Below are positions 23,901-27,936 of a stretch of 27,936 nucleotides of DNA, piece after piece (position 1 is the stretch's first letter; the number at the start of each line of letters is the position of its first letter). The stretch comes from SURF-32 sp964648365. Lineage in GTDB: Bacteria > Planctomycetota > Phycisphaerae > UBA1845. A program made the translations under genes and the position numbers. The stretch covers positions 1-27,936 of the forward strand of contig CAZYLK010000070.1 of NCBI GenBank assembly GCA_964648365.1, written 5' to 3'. The notes under the pieces are model-generated. The model saw only the letters and a program-made list of their open reading frames with translations, was not told where the DNA came from and made no database searches.

Positions 23901-26067
23901 GCCCGCAAGAACCTGGAGCGTGCCGATCCCGTTTGGTGGCTCCGGTACCAAGTCTGCCAAGGCCCAGGTTACGGCCAGTAACAGCCCCGGCGAAGTCGTG
24001 CTCCGGGCGCGGATCGGGGGCGCGCCATCGACGGACGACCTCACCAACAACGAGGTTACTCGCGTATTCCGTACGGCTGACGGTCAAGGCAACGTGCCGA
24101 ACGAGGTAGACATCGAGATTCGCCAGCTTCAGTTGAGCGGCCCCTGCAATTCGAGCAGGCTCTCGGCCAGCGGCACCGCCGTCTACTACTCCAGCAGCAT
24201 CGCGGCCACGGGCGAGTACCCGGTCGTCTGCGGCGTGGTCACGCTTCGGCTGCACGACGCTCAGGGCAACCAGATCGCGAGCGCTTCGGGCGCCAAGACC
24301 AACAACCAGGGACAGTTCTACATCTCGTTGAACATCCCCAATCCGCCGCTCGCGGGTGGCGCGTATACCGTCCGGGTTGAAGTCACTGACGGCACGGAGA
24401 CGGGATCGATCTCGACGGCCGCACGTTGTCCGGACGTGATCGTCCCGCCGCTCGCGCCTGCGCCGACGGGAAAGTACATCTACTCAGAGCACATTTTCCC
24501 GCTCGGCGACGACGAGTGCACCGATCCGCTCTTCAACAATCCGCCGGTGGATGAAGACATCAGCGTGGCGTTCACGCCGCACTACTTCGGACCGGACGCG
24601 CGAACGGGTGAACAGCTCGTCTTCAGCGTGTACAAGCCGGTTGGCGAGAACTTCAACCTGGTCCACACGTCCGTCAGCGACCCGTTCAACGTGAACGCCG
24701 GCGGCGGTGTGGTTGAGGTCTGCCTGCCGTGGACACCGAGCGACTTCGGTACCCACATCCTCCAGGGCGTGCTGCCGCTGTCCTTCCAGGGCGACGACCC
24801 GCTGGATAACGCGGCCACCCAACTGATCGGCGTCGGCGATCCCAACTGTTCCTACGTGCTCGATCCGGTTCGAGTCGACCTGCTTTGGGGCGAGAGTACC
24901 GAGGTTGCCCTGACCGGCACCAACGATTCCGGCGCCACGGTGCAGAACTCCGTCATCTTCCGCGACCTGCCGCCCAACGTGGCCCTTCCGGATGGCATTG
25001 AGCTTAGTCTCGACGTGCCGAATCCGGTCGCGTGGCCGCTCGGATCGACGCAGCGCGCCGTCCTCGTGGAAGTCGGGCCGGAAGCGGCGCTTGGCTACCA
25101 CCAGGTGCTGGTCCAGGAGGCTGGCGATTGTCCAGGCATGCAACTGCTGACCATCGCCGTGATCAACACTCCGGCCGGTCAGGACGTATCCGTGGCCGTC
25201 GCCAATGATGCCTCCGTCCAGTACGGCGGCGTGGACCGCGGCGGCGTGACGATCGACCGCACCAGCGACAGCGGTCCGCCTCCGCCGGGCGGCTACAAGG
25301 TAGGCCAGAACCAGAAGTACCACGACATCGTCACCGATGTCCCGTGGACCGGCCACATCGAAGTCTGCCTGGCCTACAACGACCAGGACTACGACAACGA
25401 GCCGCTGCTGGCGCTGTTCCACTATGTCGGCGGCCAGTGGGTGGACATCACGACGTTCCACGACACGGACGCCAACATCATCTGTGGCAGCGATACGTCC
25501 CTGTCGCCCTTCGCGGTATTCGAAGGTACGTGCGATGAGAACGGCGGCGACGGCGACGAAGACGGCGTCTGCACCGCCATCGACAACTGCCCGGACACCG
25601 CCAACCCCGGCCAGGAGGACGGCGATGCCGACGGAGTAGGCGATGCGTGCGATAACTGCGCAACCACCGCCAACCCCGACCAGGCCGACGGCGATGAAGA
25701 TGGTCGCGGCGACGCCTGCGACAACTGCCCGCTGGATGCCAATCCCGAGCAGCAGGATGGCGACGGCGACGGTGTCGGGGACGGGTGCGATAACTGTCCG
25801 GAAGACCCGAATCCGGGCCAGGAAGACGGCGACAACAACGGCGTCGGCGACGCCTGCGACCAGCAGGGCGAAGCTCGCCCCGGCGACGTGAACGGCGACC
25901 AGGTCGTGAATCGGTGCGATTTGAATCTCATCGTCGCGGCCAGGAACACCCCCGCGAGCGGGCCGGACGACCCGCGTGATCTGAACCACGACATGTGGAT
26001 TACGGTCGCGGATTCGAGAATCCTCGTAACGCTTTGTGATGAAAGGGGTTGCGGTTCATGTCCGTGA
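17998..26067 (+). CDS. Giant secreted thrombospondin type 3 repeat protein with LamG-like, CARDB-like and dockerin domains
   Basis: 2689 residues. A signal peptide (1-30, cleavage near AYA-DV) is followed by a LamG/concanavalin-like domain (about 30-218), two thrombospondin type 3 (TSP3) repeats (220-276), a second concanavalin-like domain (about 280-472), nine TSP3 repeats (475-703), an unrecognised Cys-rich domain (707-834), five TSP3 repeats (836-968), a second copy of that domain (about 980-1129), some 13 TSP3 repeats (1203-1534), a CARDB-like domain (about 1644-1757), paired beta-sandwich modules, a Gly/Pro linker, four TSP3 repeats (2518-2620) and a dockerin (2629-2684). TSP3 units read DNCPxxxNPDQxDxDxDGxGDxC and bind calcium in known families. 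No membrane anchor is seen. It is probably a calcium-stiffened surface or matrix protein that docks through the dockerin; its ligand is unknown. The divergent sigma/kinase pair may regulate it. Confidence 0.93.
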   Translation: MITRTRAKQWLVGLIFVISLGLFAGPAYADVTPDHVYQFDGDLEDAFGGPPMAGLGGSIQGSRYFFGKNQGLVLTGALADPAHYSLEMRFHITVYGDRAWTKIVDFKNRTSDSGAYNVGGAIHHWQPTVAGPNVFPLGTDVQFVVTRDSSTDQVRLYVNGSQVMAFADPGGANIFSQNIISLFADDPHSGFNEAGSGSVDYVRTYDHPLDQNDITALFADFDGDGVASPDDNCPDDVNADQADADGDDYGDVCDNCPDVYNPDQTDTDGNGVGDACQQPVSFSDDFDSYADGSSIDGQGGWENWAGGANLESYVTSVRSFSPPHSLDIKTISDTGLPLSGIDSGRWVVRVMQYVPSNHSGGNSYFILHSQYPSNIKWNVQVYFNGEDGLVLDSVANGESLPLTADQWVEVRVEIDLDADTQFFYYGGQLLYQSTWTNHQSQFNPNTPSTLQGLDLYADFTSSVYYDDVCIAPDVDTDGDDVPDACDNCPDAPNPDQSDTDNDGEGDACEAGDIDGDGILDHVDNCPLDPNPLQENADGDDHGDACDNCPADANSDQADTDGDDAGDACDNCLTDHNPDQADADADDVGDVCDNCPDDFNADQADGDGDTLGDVCDDCPADGDNDIDADDVCGDVDNCPVDSNPGQEDSDGDTLGDACENCPLDHNPDQADGDGDGVGDVCDNCPGIPNANQLDLDGNDIGDACEGDYPVSVRLIVNHADCSGNATFAIAIEDTQAGVFNSTNPCGCQSEGPRLDVTLTDADTLALVGPTGCTQVSVTTAGGGYYLAYIRVIIERAISGAEDMCVYDQHGSTPCVRSGCINTWQFFRSVETYKALPDIDNDNIPDCRDTDTDGDGVNDDDDNCPYTSNAGQEDADSDDVGNVCDNCPASANTDQSDADSDGPGDACDNCPNHANNDQQDGDVDGVGNACDNCLSEYNPDQEDGDDDLVGDACDTCPLAPNPAQQEDVACIHFPGGGVNGDLNACVDLLPGAEEGDITISELAGDGAPTAISFEVLNTSCADGDNFTFYLNGHQLLTSSADPTNGCNCRPPLQQILYEDAETLAQLWQTGADNTLRIVKSGNQSNAFAWARAVLTTQSTSETVCIYDLNGGGCPGGNDLCGNGYDFGNFDRSTVFLDPLNASTTVVVVPYGNSLIPDAVDLTAVSDGVATLCVTSTPLGSEDCQPFSKAGEDTMVFNQVICLGLDDADNDGVIDQDDNCPLAHNPGQVDQDGDGYGDVCDNCPLAANEGQENGDNDSHGDLCDNCPSADNDDQVDQDSDTLGDACDPCPLDANPSPIDSDSDGIGDDCDNCPVDANAEQENADDDEFGDACDVCPFDAQDDADQDGLCADVDNCPAAYNPDQFDFDGDDHGDACDNCPETENNDQNNGDNDSHGDACDNCPSVTNEDQADSDFEGPDGVGDACDNCEFALNPEQENADGDAFGDVCDECPDDPLNDPDNDDVCDGTDNCRGVYNPDQIDDDLDDVGDDCDNCLGLSNPDQTNADGDDLGDDCEICDNDPNKFDPGVCGCGVPDGSGDVPHALSFDELTYEVVVPVDDQTPYQVLVRNNGQCPTLLESVDVAPVNGLAVSVVPFAPAVIASGQTKLIGFSVDSDGSEDGDYVMLLQLAGGDGASASATLIVHVSALLKPDLAVSNFGVSPNVVPIEPGSPITFSATVRNAGTATADAPIQVNFFQGAGEVLGSDTLGALAINSATGTQLTLPNGLPEGIYRITIEVASPVGGELTTVNNSSSIFIQVGHIFDLEDVVMVVSGNLYETCGAFDRFRGYAEYVASTIDHEGNPTVARFRVQGAQVTVEEVDEVGNVLATLGGGHTNIHGHYDVAVPKQSNGVHHYRVRVDDTAIVGERLVLDNVSQPDCNPGGGGPPPPPAGGGGGGGTPPPGTPNRQMYLCTGSSSLSIQDPTCSFLENEYPQEGDTRCVGVVANYSESNVQEAGYDDASVEFLELVPPALSPARTWSVPIPFGGSGTKSAKAQVTASNSPGEVVLRARIGGAPSTDDLTNNEVTRVFRTADGQGNVPNEVDIEIRQLQLSGPCNSSRLSASGTAVYYSSSIAATGEYPVVCGVVTLRLHDAQGNQIASASGAKTNNQGQFYISLNIPNPPLAGGAYTVRVEVTDGTETGSISTAARCPDVIVPPLAPAPTGKYIYSEHIFPLGDDECTDPLFNNPPVDEDISVAFTPHYFGPDARTGEQLVFSVYKPVGENFNLVHTSVSDPFNVNAGGGVVEVCLPWTPSDFGTHILQGVLPLSFQGDDPLDNAATQLIGVGDPNCSYVLDPVRVDLLWGESTEVALTGTNDSGATVQNSVIFRDLPPNVALPDGIELSLDVPNPVAWPLGSTQRAVLVEVGPEAALGYHQVLVQEAGDCPGMQLLTIAVINTPAGQDVSVAVANDASVQYGGVDRGGVTIDRTSDSGPPPPGGYKVGQNQKYHDIVTDVPWTGHIEVCLAYNDQDYDNEPLLALFHYVGGQWVDITTFHDTDANIICGSDTSLSPFAVFEGTCDENGGDGDEDGVCTAIDNCPDTANPGQEDGDADGVGDACDNCATTANPDQADGDEDGRGDACDNCPLDANPEQQDGDGDGVGDGCDNCPEDPNPGQEDGDNNGVGDACDQQGEARPGDVNGDQVVNRCDLNLIVAARNTPASGPDDPRDLNHDMWITVADSRILVTLCDERGCGSCP
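19420..20106 (+). repeat. TSP3-encoding tandem repeats, nine units
   Basis: Units of about 66-75 bp encode DNCP…NPDQ…DGDxxGDxC. They are diverged at the DNA level but keep codons GAC, AAC and TGC at fixed places. Some units are shortened, for example DDCPADGDNDIDADDVC. Confidence 0.88.
20116..20499 (+). other. Unrecognised Cys-rich domain, copy 1 (within the giant protein)
   Basis: This non-TSP3 insert encodes about 128 residues with the ordered landmarks NHADCSGNATF, NPCGCQ, LTDADTLALV and MCVYDQHG. The same landmarks recur in copy 2 (20935-21384). I do not recognise the family. Confidence 0.6.
20935..21384 (+). other. Unrecognised Cys-rich domain, copy 2 (within the giant protein)
   Basis: Landmarks are NTSCADGDNFTF, TNGCNCRP, YEDAETLAQLW and VCIYDLNGGG, in the same order as in copy 1. 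A longer N-terminal part and a C-terminal tail (CPGGNDLCGNGYDFG) differ from it. Confidence 0.6.
21604..22599 (+). repeat. TSP3-encoding tandem repeats, about 13 units
   Basis: This is the longest TSP3 cluster in the giant gene. It ends in a Cys-rich cap (CDNDPNKFDPGVCGCG) of a kind often seen closing such arrays. Smaller clusters lie at 18655-18825, 20503-20901 and 25549-25857. Confidence 0.88.
25882..26049 (+). other. Dockerin type I-like module at the C-terminus of the giant protein
   Basis: Two calcium-loop repeats are visible: GDVNGDQVVNRCDLNLI and DLNHDMWITVADSRIL. Each follows the D-x-N-x-D-x-x-[VI]-[NT]-x-x-D pattern of dockerins, which bind cohesin domains in known systems. A cohesin-like protein is encoded next. 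Confidence 0.75.
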
Positions 26068-26078
26068 TCGGCTGCGAC

Positions 26079-26098
26079 GTGCCGCCGAGGGGCGGCGC
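26079..26098 (+). terminator. Possible terminator hairpin after the giant gene
   Basis: GCCGCC-GAGG-GGCGGC, with one wobble and one further pair outside it, begins 12 bases after the stop codon. There is no T-run after it, so intrinsic termination is uncertain. Confidence 0.4.
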
Positions 26099-26200
26099 CG
26101 TCAGGTCTGCGGTGGCAGGGACGGTCGCGGCTGGACGGCTCCGCACATCGCGAGTTCTGCGTCCTCAGCGCCCGGATCGGCATCGTTGCCGGATTCATGG

Positions 26201-26212
26201 CACGACGTCGTG
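26201..26212. promoter_or_regulatory. Perfect 12-bp palindrome CACGACGTCGTG
   Basis: It lies 118 bp upstream of the cohesin-like gene in a 262-bp gap without genes and could be an operator for a dimeric regulator. The bases TGGCACGA also look like a sigma-54 -24 box, but no -12 box follows at the right distance. Confidence 0.3.
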
Positions 26213-26317
26213 ATAGGTAGGTCAGGAGAGACTTGAAGTAGCCGGGAATTGTCCCTGTGCGCCATTGGCCCGCGAGGGTTGGTTCTTGAGTGCGCCTCGC
26301 AGATCCCAAGCCACGCT

Positions 26318-26327
26318 GGAGGAGGAG
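26318..26327 (+). promoter_or_regulatory. Ribosome binding site of the cohesin-like PEP-CTERM gene
   Basis: GGAGGAGGAG lies two bases before the ATG at 26330, with AGG cores at workable distances. It supports this start over an upstream in-frame ATG at 26249, which would place 27 residues before the signal peptide. Confidence 0.75.
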
Positions 26328-26329
26328 TC

Positions 26330-26932
26330 ATGCAACTGAGATGCCGTCATTGGGTAGTCGGCGCGGCGTTGGCCGGCTGTCTGGGATTGACCGCTCGTGC
26401 CGACATTAACTTCGATGTCGTAACGCCGGGCCCGTTCGAAGTCGGTAATCTGATTGACGTCAGGGTCAGCGTTGATGATCTTGTCGACTTGGGCGCTCCA
26501 TCGCTTGGTGCGTTCGCGTTCGATGTTGTCTTCGACGACAACATTCTCAACTTCGACTCGATTGTGTTTGGTGACACCGATCTCGGCGATCAGCTTGATC
26601 TCGAAGGCTTCGGTCCGCTGTACGTCGACTTGGACTTGGGAAACGCCGTCTATGTCGAGGGCCTGTCCTTTGATGCCATTTCGACGCTCAACGCTGATCA
26701 GGCGGGCGATTTTGTTCTGTTCACGTTGACGTTCCTGGCTACGGGTACCGGGACGAGCGCCTTGGAGGCCTCTTACCTTGGCGCCGGTACCGGCCTGCTC
26801 GATGCGGAGGGCAACGAGCTCGATTTCTTCCAGAACAGCGGTGAGGTGACGGTCATTCCTGCGCCGGGTGCCGCGATGCTGGCTATGATCGGCGTCGGAT
26901 TCCTGCTGCGTCGCCAGCGACGTCACGTCTGA
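26330..26932 (+). CDS. Cohesin-like PEP-CTERM exported protein
   Basis: 200 residues. A signal peptide (1-24; VVGAALAGCLGLTARA) is followed by a beta-rich domain (about 25-170) with FEVGNLIDVRVSVDD, LGAFAFDVVFDDNILNFDS and GDFVLFTLTFLA. This arrangement is the cohesin-like fold common in short PEP-CTERM proteins. The C-terminus has the sorting signal: IPAPGA (a variant of the PEP motif), a hydrophobic helix (AMLAMIGVGFLL) and a basic RRQRR tail. Such signals direct export and processing by an exosortase; none is encoded in this window. It lies 262 bp after the dockerin-ended giant protein on the same strand. Dockerin/cohesin pairing between the two is attractive but unproven, because cohesin-like PEP-CTERM proteins are numerous in this phylum. 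Confidence 0.85.
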   Translation: MQLRCRHWVVGAALAGCLGLTARADINFDVVTPGPFEVGNLIDVRVSVDDLVDLGAPSLGAFAFDVVFDDNILNFDSIVFGDTDLGDQLDLEGFGPLYVDLDLGNAVYVEGLSFDAISTLNADQAGDFVLFTLTFLATGTGTSALEASYLGAGTGLLDAEGNELDFFQNSGEVTVIPAPGAAMLAMIGVGFLLRRQRRHV

Positions 26933-27206
26933 CCACTCCGGATGGCGGCCGGTCCGTCGGTTTACGCGGTCAGCCAAGGCCGCGATTCGGATCCGTACGG
27001 GTTCGATGTCGAGGCGGCACCGTTCGCGTCAGGGACAGTCGGCGAGTCGTCACACCGGGCCGTGGCGCGCCGGATTGGCCGGGCCAGCGTGGGTTCACGC
27101 CCTCCGTCGCTGTCGCCACCCGCCGAGCGATCGCGTTGCGGTTCGGCGTTGCTCGGCAGGCAGATTCGTGGACAATCGAAGGCCCGGAATATCCGCCGCC
27201 CGCTGA

Positions 27207-27617
27207 TCACACGGACTCGCCGCATTCCGGGCATCGGCCGCTGATGTTGCCGGTGAGGTCGTACCCGCACTTTCGGCAATGGCCGGGCAGGGCGATCGCG
27301 CCAGGGCGCAGGCGGTAGGCGATCGCCGCAAACACGACAAACGGCATCCACAGGGGCAGGACGAATTCGCCCCCGCCGAAGTCGCGCGGAATCAGCGCGT
27401 AATCGAAGCCGAATTCGCGTCGAGCCCACACCCACTCCAGATCCTGCTGGCTGCGATCCTCCCCCCAGCCGAAGCCGCCGCGGCCAAATGCGGGCCCCTG
27501 CCCGCGGTAGACCACGCCGCCGACGCCAAAGCCGCCCGCCACGAACAGCGCGACACAACCCGCGCACGCGGCCACACAGATCCGAAACGCCCACGGTCTG
27601 GCCCATTGCGTTCGCAT
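27207..27617 (-). CDS. Small membrane protein with C-terminal zinc ribbon
   Basis: 136 residues. Two hydrophobic segments (about 12-34 and 86-102) flank a Gly/Trp-rich loop. The C-terminus holds four cysteines in CRKCGYDLTG (C114, C117) and CPECGE (C129, C132), a rubredoxin-like zinc ribbon. The ending CxKCGYDLTGNxSGxCPECG recurs on many short membrane proteins of planctomycetes. Its function is unknown. It stands alone on the minus strand; the 274 bp before it and 243 bp after it hold no recognisable gene. Confidence 0.75.
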   Translation of the reverse strand: MRTQWARPWAFRICVAACAGCVALFVAGGFGVGGVVYRGQGPAFGRGGFGWGEDRSQQDLEWVWARREFGFDYALIPRDFGGGEFVLPLWMPFVVFAAIAYRLRPGAIALPGHCRKCGYDLTGNISGRCPECGESV

Positions 27618-27860
27618 TCGCGCATCATACCACGCACGCGCGAAGGCGGTCCTGCGCGGAACGCGCCGCTTCGGGAGTCAAGTGGGACGCAAGGCGTCGA
27701 AGACGGCCAGCCGCCGGAGCGTCCGGGGTTGGAGGAAGTACTCAAGAATGCCTCGTCGACGCCCGCCCGTTGCCCGCAGTGGCCCGCTCCGAATGAAAGC
27801 GATACCCATCCGGCCGCCGGGCCGGCCCGCAACTGTGACGTTCAGCCGGGCTTACGTCAC

Positions 27861-27934
27861 TGGGCGATACAGGACTCGAACCTGTGACCTCTCGGGTGTG
27901 ATCCGAACGCTCTAGCCAACTGAGCTAATCGCCC
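27861..27934 (-). tRNA. tRNA-Val (anticodon CAC)
   Basis: Read on the minus strand, a full cloverleaf is present. The acceptor is GGGCGAT/ATCGCCC, the D arm GCTC…GAGC, the anticodon arm TTCGG-ATCACAC-CCGAG and the T arm ACAGG-TTCGAGT-CCTGT. The loop places CAC after U33, which reads the Val codon GUG. The 3' CCA is not encoded. Confidence 0.93.
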
Positions 27935-27936
27935 TG

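Noticed and set aside
27618..27860. Plus-strand frames before the tRNA gene
   Set aside because: They are Arg/Pro-rich, run on through the antisense of the tRNA, and have no family resemblance.

Overview
The window is GC-rich bacterial DNA, most likely from an uncultured or little-studied member of the Planctomycetota. Several things point that way. There is a serine/threonine kinase with a C-terminal TPR region next to an ECF-type sigma factor. A giant exported protein carries thrombospondin type 3 and dockerin repeats, with a PEP-CTERM/cohesin-like protein beside it. There is also a small membrane protein ending in a CRKCGYDLTG…CPECGE zinc ribbon, and very many multihaem c-type cytochromes. 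The phylum call is inference from gene content, not a database match.

Positions 1-14315 form a redox region of two divergent gene clusters that share a 519-bp intergenic region (6503-7021). The left cluster reads leftward: a 15-motif multihaem cytochrome, a thioredoxin-fold/TPR protein, a Rieske protein, a b6-type cytochrome b, an extended subunit IV-like cytochrome b, a pentahaem cytochrome with a C-terminal membrane anchor, and a NapC/NrfH-like cytochrome cut by the window edge. Three junctions are 4-bp ATGA overlaps, but a 325-bp block of octamer repeats separates the two cytochrome b halves. The right cluster reads rightward: an 11-haem cytochrome c fused to a b-type membrane domain (CbcL-like architecture), a second 15-motif cytochrome (probable lipoprotein), a second thioredoxin-fold/TPR protein, and a second 11-haem/b fusion. 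The cytochrome/thioredoxin-TPR pair is therefore present once in each cluster. About 59 potential haem c attachment sites are visible. The likely theme is quinone-linked electron transfer through a large periplasmic or cell-surface haem network. The electron donor or acceptor cannot be read from the sequence.

Positions 14316-17643 are regulatory and read leftward: an ECF-type sigma factor, a transmembrane Ser/Thr kinase with TPRs, and immediately downstream a truncated remnant of a second kinase that abuts the end of the cytochrome cluster.

Positions 17644-26932 read rightward. An intergenic region carries a -24/-12 (sigma-54-like) candidate, followed by a 2689-residue secreted protein with LamG-like domains, five clusters of calcium-binding thrombospondin type 3 repeats, two copies of an unrecognised Cys-rich domain, a CARDB-like domain and a C-terminal dockerin. 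Next comes a 200-residue cohesin-like PEP-CTERM protein. The window ends with a zinc-ribbon membrane protein and a tRNA-Val(CAC), both on the minus strand.
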